Below, piece after piece: positions 17,830-25,833 of a stretch of DNA of 64,000 nt. The DNA comes from Micromonospora aurantiaca ATCC 27029 (lineage in GTDB: Bacteria > Actinomycetota > Actinomycetes > Mycobacteriales > Micromonosporaceae): contig NC_014391.1 in assembly GCF_000145235.1 (NCBI RefSeq), forward strand, positions 4,038,001 through 4,102,000, given 5' to 3'. A model generated the notes under the pieces. That model did no database searches and was not told the origin of the DNA. It saw nothing but the letters and a program-made list of their open reading frames with translations. The position numbers were made by a program, and so were the translations under genes. How positions within the stretch are numbered: the first letter of the stretch is position 1; every line of letters begins with the position of its first letter.

Positions 17830-18588
17830 ATGACTCCTTACGATTTAGATGTGCGGGCCTGGCAGGAGAGCTGGGACCGGCAGCAGGAGGCGTACCTGCC
17901 CGACCGGGAGCACCGCTTCGCGGCGATGCTCGACGCCGTCGAGGCGGTCGCCGGCGACCGGCCGCCACGCGTCCTCGACCTCGCGGGCGGCACCGGATCG
18001 ATCAGCCTGCGGACGCTGGCCCGCCGGCCGGACGCCGAGGTGACGGTGCTCGACCTCGACCCGGTGCTGCTCACACTCGCCGAGGCGGCGCTGGCCGGGC
18101 GGGCCACTGTGGTGACCGCCGACCTCAACCGGCCCGACTGGGCCGCCGCGCTGCCGCACCGCGACTACGACGCCGTGCTCACCGCGACCGCCCTGCACTG
18201 GCTCGACGGTCCGCGCCTCGCGCGGTTGTACGGCGAGATCCGCGACGTGCTGCGCCCCGGCGGGGTGTTCGTCAACGCCGACCACATGCCCGACGAGGGG
18301 ATGCCGACGCTGACCGACCGGCTGCACACGCGGGCCGGCGAGCAGCGGGCGGCCCGGCACCGCGCGGGCGCGGCGCTGTCCTGGTCGGACTGGTGGGAGC
18401 AGGCAGCCGACGATCCGGTGCTCGGGCCGCTGGTGGAGAAGCGGCGGCAGATCTACCCGACCGGGCACAGCCCGGAGTGGAACCCGCCCGCGACCTGGCA
18501 CCTGGACGCGCTGCGCGCGGCGGGCTTCACCGAGGCCGGCGTGCTCTGGCGCGGCGGCGCGGACGCCGCGGTGGCCGCACTGCGCTGA
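17830..18588 (+). CDS. Class I SAM-dependent methyltransferase
   Basis: A 252-residue methyltransferase. The SAM-binding motif I is 'VLDLAGGTGSISL' at about 52-64, motif II 'EVTVLDLDPVLL', motif III 'YDAVLTATALHWLD', and post-motif 'VLRPGGVFVNADHM'. It is transcribed away from the flavin hydroxylase gene and shares its intergenic region, so it may methylate the same metabolite. The start ATG at 17830-17832 has a weak GTGAGC ribosome site. Acceptor atom and substrate cannot be read from sequence. Confidence 0.8.
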   Translation: MTPYDLDVRAWQESWDRQQEAYLPDREHRFAAMLDAVEAVAGDRPPRVLDLAGGTGSISLRTLARRPDAEVTVLDLDPVLLTLAEAALAGRATVVTADLNRPDWAAALPHRDYDAVLTATALHWLDGPRLARLYGEIRDVLRPGGVFVNADHMPDEGMPTLTDRLHTRAGEQRAARHRAGAALSWSDWWEQAADDPVLGPLVEKRRQIYPTGHSPEWNPPATWHLDALRAAGFTEAGVLWRGGADAAVAALR

Positions 18589-18652
18589 CCCCGGCGGCGC
18601 AGCCGGCTCGGCGGCGACCGACGCCGCGCGGGCGCCCGAGGGCGGCGGGCGG

Positions 18653-21370
18653 TCAGGACAGCAGTCGGGCCAGTTCGGTACGCGAGCGCACGCCCAGCCG
18701 GTGGAAGACGTTGCGCAGATGGTGGTCTACGGTCCGGGTGGACAGGCACATGCGGGTGGCGATCTCCCGGTTGGTCGCCCCTTCCGCGACCAGCCGGGCG
18801 ATGTGCAGTTGCTGCCCGGTCAGCAACTGCTCCGGGCCGTGCCGCACCGGCCCGACCGACTCCCCCGCCGCGCGCAGCTCCTCCCCCGCCCGGTCGGCCC
18901 AGACGGCGGCGCCGAGCAGGGTGAACGCCTCCCGGGCCCGGTGCAGGTGCGCGCGGGCGTCCCGGGGCCGGCGCCGGCGGCGCAGCTCGCGGCCGAACAG
19001 CAGCTCGGTGCGGGCGCGCTCGAACCGGTCGGTGTCGGCCGGGTGCAGCCGCAGCGCCGCGTGGAACTCCCGTTCGGCCTCCGGACCGCCGCGCGGCGCG
19101 AGCAGCGCCCGGCAGCGCGCGGCGAGCGCCCGCCGCGACGGGCTCGCCGTGCTGCTGGCCCAGTGGTCGAACACGGCGAGCGCGGCGGCCGGCCGCCCGC
19201 CGTCGTGGGCGGCGGCCTCCACGAGGTACGGCGTGGCCATCACCTGTACCAGCACCTGCCCCCGGCCGGTGCGGGTACGGGCCAGCGCGGACAGCCGGGC
19301 CACCGCGTCGGCGTACCGGCCGTCGATCAGGTCCAGCACGCCGAGCGCCCAGCGGGCGTAGGCGTCCGGCCGGCTCCCCGGCGCGGCCCCGTCACCGATC
19401 TCGGCGATCCGGGCCAGCGCGGCGTCCCGGTCGGCGCGGACCGCGGCCAGCACGGCGAGGATGCCGAGGTGCACCTGGGCGCACACGTGCTGGCCCGTGG
19501 CGCGGGCCGCGCGCACGCCCTCGCGGGCGGTCTCCGCCGCGGCCTCGTGCCGGCCCAGCCAGTACTCGGCGACCGCCCGCAGCTCCAGCGCCCGGGGCAG
19601 CAGGGACAGCTCGCCGCGTGAGCGGGCCACCTCGGCCGCCCGGCCGGCGAGCCGGTGCGCGGGACCGTCTACTGCGACCAGCAGTGCGGCCGCGGCGGCG
19701 CAGACGAGCGCGCCGGGGGTGAGCGCGGGCCCGGTCAGCCGGCCGCCGAGGACGACGACCCGGCGCAGCGCCGGGCCGCCGCGCGCGTGGTCGCCGCGCA
19801 GCGTCGCCCCGACGCCCGAGGCGAACGTGGCCAGCAGGTCGAGCTCGGGCGGGTCGCCGGGCCGCCGCAGCGCCTCGGCCCGGCGGGCCACCTCGGCGTA
19901 CCGGTACTGGTCGCCGGTGACGCAGATGGCCTCGCCGGCCCGGACCAGCGCCAGCAGCGCGGCCCGCCGGTCGGCCGGCGCGACCGCGTCGGCGGCGGCC
20001 AGCAGCGTGGCGACCGCGTCGGCGGGCGCGTCGCAGCGCAGCTGCATGTCGCCGCGGAGCAGGTCGGCCCGGCCCTCGGCGGGCGACGCGGCGGGCAGGC
20101 GTCGCAGCAGCCCTCGGGCCTGGTCCGGGTCGCCTGCTGTCCAGGCGCACCGCGCGGCCGCGACTGTCAGTTCGGCGGCGCGGCCGGGGTCGGGGCTCAG
20201 TTCGGCGGCGCGGCGCAGCACGACCGCGGCGGCGGCCCGGTCCGGCACCTCGTCGACAGCCGCGGTCAGCTCGGCGGCGAGCACGTCGGAGGGACAGTCG
20301 GCGGCGGTGGCGTGGCGCAGCGCCCGGCCCAGGGTGCCCTCGGCGAGCGTGCCGGCCAGCAGCAGGTGCGCCGCGCGCAGGTCGGCGAGCGGCGCGACGG
20401 CGGTGATCATCGTGCGGGCGAGCGGGTGCGGGAACGTCACCCCGCCCGGCCCGGTGCGCAGCAGTCCGGCGGCCTCGGCGGGGGCGAGCGCCTCGACGGT
20501 CAGCCCGGCCGCCCACGCGGCGCGGACCAGGGTGCCCGGGTCGTCTCCGGGATCGAGCGCGGCGAGCAGCACCATCCGCCGGGTCGGGACCGGCAGCCGG
20601 TCCAGGCGGGCCCGGTACGCGGCGGCGAGCGCGCCGTCCACGGGCGGCGCGTCGGGCAGCGGCGCCTCGCCCCGCCACTGGGCGGGGGTGAGCGTGCCGG
20701 CCAGGTCGGTCAGCGCCGCCGGGCTGCCCCGGCTGAGCGCGGCCAGGGCGGCGGCGACCGGCGCGGGTGGCCGCTCGCGGAGCCCGGCGAGCATCGCGTG
20801 GCACTCGTGGGCGTCCAGCGGGCGCAGCCGGTGAGCGGGTACGCCGTCGACGGTGGCCGGTGCGGTCGCGGTCAGCAGCATTGCCACCGGCAGCCGGCGC
20901 AGCCGGCGCGCCACCACGGCGAGCGTCCAGGCGCTCTGCGGATCGCCGGTGTCGAGGTCGTCCACCGTGCACAGCATCGGCCGGTCCGCGGCTACGGCGG
21001 CGAGCAGGGAGCGCACCGCCGCGGCCAGGGCCAGCCGCTGCTCGGCCGGGCACCCGTCGCCGCCCAGCGCCCGGCGCAGCAGCCGGCGTTGCCGCACCGG
21101 GAGTGCGGTGTCCGCGTCCAGCACCGGGTCGAGCAGGCGGTGCAGCCCGGCGTAGGGCAGTGTCGCCTCGTCGGCCAGGCCGCCGCCGGCGAGCACCGCG
21201 CGCTGCCCGGCCCACCTGCGGGCGTACGCCAGCAGCGCACTGCGCCCGGAGCCGGGCGGCCCGTGGAACAGCAGGGCGCCGCCGTCGTCGCGGTCGAGGA
21301 GCCGGCGGATCGCGTCGCACTCGTCGTCCCGGCCCCGCAAGGCTATATGCACTGTCGATGCAGAAACCAT
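18653..21370 (-). CDS. Large ATP-binding LuxR-family (LAL) transcriptional regulator
   Basis: A 905-residue LAL-type regulator. An N-terminal AAA/STAND ATPase has Walker A 'GPPGSGRS' near residue 35 and a Walker-B-like 'LCTVDDLD' near 145. The middle is Ala/Arg-rich helical TPR-like repeats. Residues about 845-905 form the LuxR HTH ('LTGQQLHIARLVAEGATNREIATRMCLSTRTVDHHLRNVFHRLGV'). Such proteins often activate secondary-metabolite or sugar genes. It lies convergent to the methyltransferase and beside the tailoring operon, its likely target. ATG at 21368-21370 is chosen; no strong ribosome site is visible there or at the TTG 24 bases upstream. Confidence 0.85.
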   Translation of the reverse strand: MVSASTVHIALRGRDDECDAIRRLLDRDDGGALLFHGPPGSGRSALLAYARRWAGQRAVLAGGGLADEATLPYAGLHRLLDPVLDADTALPVRQRRLLRRALGGDGCPAEQRLALAAAVRSLLAAVAADRPMLCTVDDLDTGDPQSAWTLAVVARRLRRLPVAMLLTATAPATVDGVPAHRLRPLDAHECHAMLAGLRERPPAPVAAALAALSRGSPAALTDLAGTLTPAQWRGEAPLPDAPPVDGALAAAYRARLDRLPVPTRRMVLLAALDPGDDPGTLVRAAWAAGLTVEALAPAEAAGLLRTGPGGVTFPHPLARTMITAVAPLADLRAAHLLLAGTLAEGTLGRALRHATAADCPSDVLAAELTAAVDEVPDRAAAAVVLRRAAELSPDPGRAAELTVAAARCAWTAGDPDQARGLLRRLPAASPAEGRADLLRGDMQLRCDAPADAVATLLAAADAVAPADRRAALLALVRAGEAICVTGDQYRYAEVARRAEALRRPGDPPELDLLATFASGVGATLRGDHARGGPALRRVVVLGGRLTGPALTPGALVCAAAAALLVAVDGPAHRLAGRAAEVARSRGELSLLPRALELRAVAEYWLGRHEAAAETAREGVRAARATGQHVCAQVHLGILAVLAAVRADRDAALARIAEIGDGAAPGSRPDAYARWALGVLDLIDGRYADAVARLSALARTRTGRGQVLVQVMATPYLVEAAAHDGGRPAAALAVFDHWASSTASPSRRALAARCRALLAPRGGPEAEREFHAALRLHPADTDRFERARTELLFGRELRRRRRPRDARAHLHRAREAFTLLGAAVWADRAGEELRAAGESVGPVRHGPEQLLTGQQLHIARLVAEGATNREIATRMCLSTRTVDHHLRNVFHRLGVRSRTELARLLS

Positions 21371-21416
21371 GCATGCAGTGTCACAGATGGGCAACCCGTC
21401 GGAAAAGAGGCGGACA

Positions 21417-21456
21417 CGCTCCCGGGGTGGTCGCCGCGGCGACCACCCCGGGAGCG
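21417..21456 (-). terminator. 40-base perfect palindrome, terminator of the hydrolase gene
   Basis: Two 19-base arms, exact complements separated by 2 bases, lie 8 bases past the stop of the leftward hydrolase gene. The stem is rich in CCCGGGG and should form a very stable hairpin. It also separates this gene from the LuxR promoter region. Confidence 0.65.
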
Positions 21457-21463
21457 GAGGGGA

Positions 21464-22354
21464 TCAGGAGCTGGGGCAGGTGTTGCGGTACTCCTCGATC
21501 GCCGACCCGGTCGGACCGGGGCAGAGGAACTGCTCGTAGCGGGTGTCGTCGTCGACGAACCGCTTCAGCCACGCGACCGTCTGCTTCGCCGTCGGCGTGT
21601 TCACGGTCTGCGGGAAGAAGTGGCTCGCGCCGTTCAGCTCCAGGTACGCCTTCTCCGAGGACGCCGGGATGCTGTTGTAGAACGGGATCGAGTGGCTCGC
21701 CACCGGTGCCACGCTGTCGCTCTCGCCGCCGATGATGAGCGTCGGCACCCGTACGTCGGACCAGGTCTTGTCCAGGTTCCACGGCGCGAGCGGGACGGCG
21801 GCCTGCAACGACGGCCGGGCCGCCGCGGCCTCCAGGCTGCCGCCACCACCCATCGAGTGCCCGGCCACTGCCAGCCGGGAGGAGTCGATCCGGCCCCGGA
21901 CCGAGCTGCGCTGGGTCAGGTAGTCCAGCGCGGCCAGGAGCTGGCGGCCCCGGCTGTCCGGCTGGTCCAGCCGCGTATTGGTCTCGATGCCGATCACCAC
22001 GAAGCCGTGCGAGGCGATCCGCGGCCCCAGCCAGCTCAGGCTGGACCACGAGGCGGTGTAGCCGGGCGAGATGGCGACCGCGCCGAAGGTGCCCTCGGCG
22101 GTGCTGGTCGGGTAGTAGATGACGCCGCCGCCGAAGCCGGTGACGCTCAACGAGGAGACGTTGATCGAGGAGGTGGCGAACGGCCCGCGACTGGCCTCCA
22201 GGATGGCGTTCGTGGGCGCCGGGCCGCGCTCGTAGGGGCTGGCCGCGTTCGCGGCGACCGGGACGGCGAGGGCGCCGCCGGTGGCGAGCAGTGCGGCCAC
22301 GGCGAGGCGGGCCAGGGCACGGACGGAGGTACGGGAACGGATGGTGGTGGGCAC
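21464..22354 (-). CDS. Secreted polyester hydrolase (cutinase / PET hydrolase family)
   Basis: A 296-residue exported alpha/beta hydrolase. The signal peptide ends 'VAANA', and the mature protein opens '[21 protein letters not shown]', almost the N-terminus of Thermobifida cutinases. The triad is S167 in GHSMGGGG, D213 in '[12 protein letters not shown]' and H245 in 'NGASHF'. The PET-binding residues of those enzymes are also present: Y99 after 'SPG', M168 next to the nucleophile, and W192 in 'APWNL'. C278 and C294 match the conserved C-terminal disulfide. It probably cleaves cutin or suberin polyester; action on PET is inferred. GTG at 22352-22354 has AAGGAG eight bases upstream. Confidence 0.9.
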   Translation of the reverse strand: MPTTIRSRTSVRALARLAVAALLATGGALAVPVAANAASPYERGPAPTNAILEASRGPFATSSINVSSLSVTGFGGGVIYYPTSTAEGTFGAVAISPGYTASWSSLSWLGPRIASHGFVVIGIETNTRLDQPDSRGRQLLAALDYLTQRSSVRGRIDSSRLAVAGHSMGGGGSLEAAAARPSLQAAVPLAPWNLDKTWSDVRVPTLIIGGESDSVAPVASHSIPFYNSIPASSEKAYLELNGASHFFPQTVNTPTAKQTVAWLKRFVDDDTRYEQFLCPGPTGSAIEEYRNTCPSS

Positions 22355-22494
22355 GTCGGTCACTCCTTGCGCCGGAATTACATCGACATGCGTCAGCATC
22401 CGCGCCCGGACCGCCGACGCGCATCGGTGAAATCACCGGTCCCCCGGCACCGACGGTGACCCGGCCGTGACATGCACGGCGGACGATTGACCCC

Positions 22495-23820
22495 ATGCAT
22501 CCGACCCGACGGCGCCTGACCCGGCGGCACCTGCTCGGCGCCACAGCGGCGGCGGGCGTCACCGGCCTGGCCACCGGCTGCGACCCGGACCGCCCGGCGG
22601 CCGGGACCGCGGTGTCCGACGACGCGCCCGCCCTGGATCCGGCCAGCTGGGACAGCGTCCGCGCCCAGTTCGCGCTCGACCGCTCCCGGGCGCACCTGGC
22701 CACGTTCGTCTTCGCCCCGCACCCGGCCCCGGTACGGGCCGCCGTGGCCACCCACCGCGCCGGCCTCGACCGGGACGCCTCCGGCTACCTGGCCGCGAAC
22801 GAGGAACGGCTGGACCGGGCGGTGCTCGCCGCGGCGGCCGGGCACCTCGGCGCGCGCTCGGACCACATCGCGCTCACCGACTCCACGACCATGGGCCTCG
22901 GCCTGGTCTACAGCGCGATCCGCCTGCGACCGGGCGACGAGGTGCTGACCACCGAGCACGACTTCTACGCCACCCACGAATCGCTGCGGTTGCGCGCCGA
23001 ACGCGACGGGGTGACAGTGCGCCGGGCCCGCCTCTACCGCGACGCGGCCACGGCCGGGGCGGACGAGATGGTCGCGGGACTGACCGCGGCGCTCACGCCG
23101 CGTACCCGGGTGGTGGCGCTGACCTGGGTGCACTCCAGCACCGGCGTGAAGCTGCCGGTACGCCGGCTGGCCGAGGCGGTCCGCGAGCGCAGCCCGGAGG
23201 CGTTGCTCTGCCTCGACGCGGTGCACGGCTTCGGCGCCGACGCGTCCACACCGGAGCAGCTCGGCTGCGACGTACTCGTCTCCGGCTGCCACAAGTGGCT
23301 GCTCGGGCCGCGCGGCACCGGCCTGGTCTGGGCCGCCGAGCGGGCGTGGGCCCGGATGACGCCGGTGATCCCCAGCTTCGACAGGCGCGGCATCGGTCGC
23401 TGGCTCGCCGGCGGCACCGGTGGGCAGCCCGTGCCACCGGGCCCGGCGCACACGCCCGGCGGCTACCACAGCTTCGAGCACCGCTGGGCGCTCGCCGACG
23501 CGTTCGCGTTCCACCGGCGCATCGGCCCGGCCCGGGCCGCCGGGCGCACCCGGGAACTCGCGGACCTCCTCAAGGAGGGGCTGGCCGGGATCCGGGGCGT
23601 CCGGCTGGTCACGCCGCGCGACGCCGACCTGTCCGCCGGGGTGGTCTGCTGCGAGGTGCCGGGCGTGCCGGCGGACCGGGCGGTGGACCGGCTGCGGTCG
23701 GCCGGCGTGATCGCCAGCAGCACGCCCTACCGGCCGTCGTACCTGCGCTTCGGCGCGACGATCGCGAACGGCGAGCAGGACGTGGAGGCGGCGCTGCGGG
23801 CGGTCCGCACGCTGGTCTGA
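22495..23820 (+). CDS. Tat-exported lipoprotein class V aminotransferase-like PLP enzyme
   Basis: A 441-residue protein starting with a twin-arginine signal: two Arg clusters 'TRRRLTRRHLLGA', then a hydrophobic stretch and the lipobox 'GLATGC'. The mature part is a fold-type I class V PLP enzyme (isopenicillin-N epimerase / cysteine desulfurase-like). The Schiff-base lysine is K267 in 'SGCHKWLLGPRGTG', and the PLP-binding Asp lies in 'LCLDAVHGFGAD'. Most relatives are cytosolic; folding with PLP inside and Tat export would explain the signal. The substrate is unknown, and epimerase, lyase or desulfurase are all possible. Confidence 0.82.
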   Translation: MHPTRRRLTRRHLLGATAAAGVTGLATGCDPDRPAAGTAVSDDAPALDPASWDSVRAQFALDRSRAHLATFVFAPHPAPVRAAVATHRAGLDRDASGYLAANEERLDRAVLAAAAGHLGARSDHIALTDSTTMGLGLVYSAIRLRPGDEVLTTEHDFYATHESLRLRAERDGVTVRRARLYRDAATAGADEMVAGLTAALTPRTRVVALTWVHSSTGVKLPVRRLAEAVRERSPEALLCLDAVHGFGADASTPEQLGCDVLVSGCHKWLLGPRGTGLVWAAERAWARMTPVIPSFDRRGIGRWLAGGTGGQPVPPGPAHTPGGYHSFEHRWALADAFAFHRRIGPARAAGRTRELADLLKEGLAGIRGVRLVTPRDADLSAGVVCCEVPGVPADRAVDRLRSAGVIASSTPYRPSYLRFGATIANGEQDVEAALRAVRTLV

Positions 23821-24085
23821 GCCGCTCCGGCTGTCACTCGGTGAACTCGCAGAAGGACAGCACCCTGTCGAACCGCCGGGCGGCGAGGTCGTCGTGGCGG
23901 ATCAGGAACCGCGCGTTGACGTACTCCTCGTCCGGTACGCCGAACTGGGCCAGTGGCACCCACTCGCGCATCACCCGCTGCTCCTCCTCGTACAGAGCCA
24001 CCATCTGCTCCTGGCGGGGTAGCGACCTCGCCTGCCGCTCCCGCTCCATCATGATCACCTCGGGCGGGTCCTGCGCCGAGATGGT

Positions 24086-24260
24086 TTGACATCCTCTCCG
24101 CCCTAAGGGACGGAGATTCCCTCCACGCTGCGCGTGGAACACGCGGCGTCCGGGTGGGTTCCCGCTTCGTTGCGCGCCGCCGGGACGAGCCCCGGTCTTA
24201 CGTGCGCTCCACGGGCGTTGAAGTCCGCCTGCCCGGCGGCCTTGACGTTCTTCGCGGCGT
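24086..24260 (-). ncRNA. Predicted omega (reRNA) guide RNA overlapping the 3' end of tnpB
   Basis: In active TnpB elements the guide RNA scaffold comes from the tnpB 3' end plus the right end, and the guide is the flank just past the element. Here the scaffold would end at 24086 with the hairpin at about 24095-24114 and the terminal TCAA, and the guide would begin ACCATCTCGGCGCAGG in the broken host gene. The 5' limit is a guess. No transcript evidence exists. Confidence 0.4.
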
Positions 24261-25335
24261 TCACGTCCCGGTCGTGGGCTGCCCCGCAGGGGCAGTCCCA
24301 CGCTCGGACGTTGAGCGCCATCTTCTCGTTGATCCGGCCACAGTCGGAGCACATGCGGGTGGACGGGAAGAACCGATCCACCCGGCCGAAGGTGCGTCCG
24401 TACCGGGCGGCCTTGTACTCCATCATGGCGGTGAAGCTGGCCCAGCCCGCGTCGTGCACGGACTTCGCGAGCCGCGTCCGGCCGAGACCGACGACGCACA
24501 GGTCCTCGACGTACACCGCTTGGTTCTCGCGGATGATCGCCGTGGACAGCTTGTGCTGCCAGTCCCGCCGCATGTCGGCCACCCGGGCGTGCGCCCGTGC
24601 GACCTTGACGACGGCCTTCTTGCGGTTGGCCGAGCCCTTCTGCTTGCGGGACAGGTCGTGTTGCAACCGCTTGAGCTTGCGCGCGGCCCGGCGCAGGAAC
24701 GTCGGCGCCGCCACCTTCGTGCCGTCCGAGAGCACCGCGAAGTGGGTCAGGCCCAGGTCGATCCCGACCTCGGAGTCGACCGGCGGTAACGCCTCGTCCT
24801 CGCCCGTCTGCACGACGAACGACGCGAAGTACCGTCCGGCCGCATCCCGGATGATCGCCACCGATGACGGGTCTGAGGGCAGCGTCCGGGACCAGCGGAC
24901 TGCGAGGTCGCCGATCTTCGGCAACCGCAGCCGGTCGTTGTCGAGGACCTTGAACCGGGAGTTCTTCGTGAAGCGGATGGCCTGCCGGTTGTCCTTGCGG
25001 GAGCGGAACCGGGGAGGTGCGACCTTGCGGCCCTTGCGCTTGCCCGTGATCGAGTTGAAGAAGTTGCGGTACGCGGTGTTCAGGTCCGCCAGTGCCTGCT
25101 GCAACACCACGGTGGAAACCTCTCCCAGCCACGCGCGTTCCGGCGTCGCCTTCGCCTCGGTGATCAGACGCCGGGACAGCTCCCCGTCGGAGATGTACTT
25201 CTCCCCCGCCTCCCGGGCCTGCTGACGCAGGCGCAGCCCGTCGTTGAACACAACCCGCGCGCACCCGAACGCCCGCGCCAGCTCGATCTGCTGGCCAGGC
25301 GTCGGGTACACGCGGTAGTTGTACCGGAGCTGCAC
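24103..25335 (-). CDS. tnpB: TnpB RNA-guided endonuclease
   Basis: A 410-residue TnpB from GTG at 25333-25335, where the family's usual N-terminus ('QLRYNYRVYPTPGQQIELA') begins. The RuvC triad is complete: D193 in 'VGIDLGLTHFA', E277 in 'VYVEDL' and D357 in 'AHDRDVNAAKN'. A zinc ribbon sits between, with C329, C332, C348 and C350. The N-terminal HTH/wedge region and the basic linker around 213-245 are intact, so it looks functional. Such proteins cut DNA matching the element's guide RNA beside a transposon-adjacent motif and favour element retention. The gene's start lies 25 bases from a divergent Phd-like gene. Confidence 0.9.
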   Translation of the reverse strand: MQLRYNYRVYPTPGQQIELARAFGCARVVFNDGLRLRQQAREAGEKYISDGELSRRLITEAKATPERAWLGEVSTVVLQQALADLNTAYRNFFNSITGKRKGRKVAPPRFRSRKDNRQAIRFTKNSRFKVLDNDRLRLPKIGDLAVRWSRTLPSDPSSVAIIRDAAGRYFASFVVQTGEDEALPPVDSEVGIDLGLTHFAVLSDGTKVAAPTFLRRAARKLKRLQHDLSRKQKGSANRKKAVVKVARAHARVADMRRDWQHKLSTAIIRENQAVYVEDLCVVGLGRTRLAKSVHDAGWASFTAMMEYKAARYGRTFGRVDRFFPSTRMCSDCGRINEKMALNVRAWDCPCGAAHDRDVNAAKNVKAAGQADFNARGAHVRPGLVPAARNEAGTHPDAACSTRSVEGISVP

Positions 25336-25343
25336 ACACACAA

Positions 25344-25351
25344 GTGTACAC
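25344..25351. promoter_or_regulatory. Phd/YefM-type operator GTGTACAC between tnpB and the antitoxin-like gene
   Basis: The perfect 8-base palindrome GTGTACAC contains the TGTACA hexamer known as the core of YefM-family operators. It lies 8 bases before the tnpB GTG and 9 bases before the antitoxin ATG, in a 25-base divergent gap. A protein bound here would block initiation or read-out of both genes. A second copy of part of it, TTGTGT, lies next to it. The site is seen; its use by the adjacent protein is inferred. Confidence 0.55.
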
Positions 25352-25360
25352 AAGGTTACG

Positions 25361-25546
25361 ATGGCGACTATGAGTGACACCCGCGAAAATGAGATCAGCG
25401 TCCGCGAGCTGCGCAAGACGCTCGCCGGAGCGCTCAACGGCGTCGCCGTCTACGGCAAGACCCTTTACGTGACCAACCACGGACGCCGGATCGCTGCCAT
25501 CGTGCCGGTCCCCGTGGCCGAGCAGAACGAGCGGGCGCGAGGTTAA
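25361..25546 (+). CDS. Solo Phd/YefM-family antitoxin-like protein inside the IS element
   Basis: A 61-residue protein from ATG at 25361, with AAGG five bases upstream; a second ATG at 25370 is possible. 'ENEISVRELRKTLAGALNGVAVYGKTLYVTNHGRRIAAIVPV' is the Phd/YefM DNA-binding fold: an N-terminal strand-helix that recognises DNA, then 'VTNHGRRIAAIVP'. The C-terminal toxin-wrapping tail is very short, and no toxin gene follows; the left end of the element comes within 80 bases. It is transcribed divergently from tnpB. The likely role is a repressor of tnpB and itself rather than an antitoxin, which is an inference from context. Confidence 0.78.
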   Translation: MATMSDTRENEISVRELRKTLAGALNGVAVYGKTLYVTNHGRRIAAIVPVPVAEQNERARG

Positions 25547-25589
25547 GGCACTGCTCGGGCCTTGGCGGCCCTCCCAGCGCGGGCCTTCC

Positions 25590-25605
25590 CCGGCCTGAAG
25601 GCCGG
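25590..25605. repeat. Left-end subterminal hairpin of the IS element
   Basis: CCGGCC-TGAA-GGCCGG is a perfect 6-bp stem-loop 19 bases inside the element's left end. IS200/IS605 elements use such imperfect or perfect hairpins at each end for recognition of single-stranded DNA by the transposase. Confidence 0.6.
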
Positions 25606-25833
25606 AGCACTGGCCCGCACTTCGGTAGCCGCCGATGAAGACGTCCTCCGGCAGCCACGACTGCCGCTCCGGCCAGAGCTGCTCGGCCAGCGCACTCATT
25701 GAGGTGCGGCATGTCGCGCAGCAGCCGGATCTGGGTGGCGCTGAGCCACTCCTCCGAGCGGTCCAGCCAGTCCGGCAGGTCCGCCTGGACGGCGGCGTAC
25801 ATCTCGTGCTCGGGGGCGAGGAACGGCTCCAGG

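Larger units (their letters stand above)
24086..25624 (-). mobile_element. IS200/IS605-type element carrying tnpB and a Phd/YefM-like gene, no tnpA
   Basis: The element is about 1.54 kb. On the tnpB strand it ends 'GGCGGAGAGGATGTCAA', a typical right end of IS605-group elements with its subterminal hairpin CTCCG-CCCTTAGGG-CGGAG. The left end has the hairpin at 25590-25605. There is no target duplication, as expected for single-strand transposition. The right boundary is ambiguous between 25621 and 25624, because either cut restores the host frame. No Y1 transposase gene is present, so it depends on one in trans. Confidence 0.8.
23834..25802 (-). pseudogene. Unknown small gene broken by an IS element and a frameshift
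   Basis: Two parts on the leftward strand flank the element at 24086-25624. The 5' part (25625-25802) reads 'MYAAVQADLPDWLDRSEEWL...RLLRDMPHL', shifts frame near 25696-25703, then 'SALAEQLWPERQSWLPEDVFIGGY'. The 3' part (23834-24085) reads 'TISAQDPPEVIMMERERQA' to 'FDRVLSFCEFTE'. Removing the element rejoins the parts in frame as '...GGY-(R)-TISAQDPPE...', giving about 141 residues. The family is not recognised; it is acidic and soluble with no motif. The frameshift may have followed the loss of function. Confidence 0.65.

Noticed and set aside
21348-21382. Imperfect inverted repeat with TGCACTG...CAGTG and nested TGCATGCA over the LuxR start codon
   Set aside because: The arms pair only partly and overlap the coding start; it may be chance, so it was not called an operator.
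25361-25546. The Phd/YefM-like gene as a host chromosomal antitoxin next to the IS
   Set aside because: It lies between tnpB and the left-end hairpin, and the host gene resumes only beyond 25624, so it belongs to the element.
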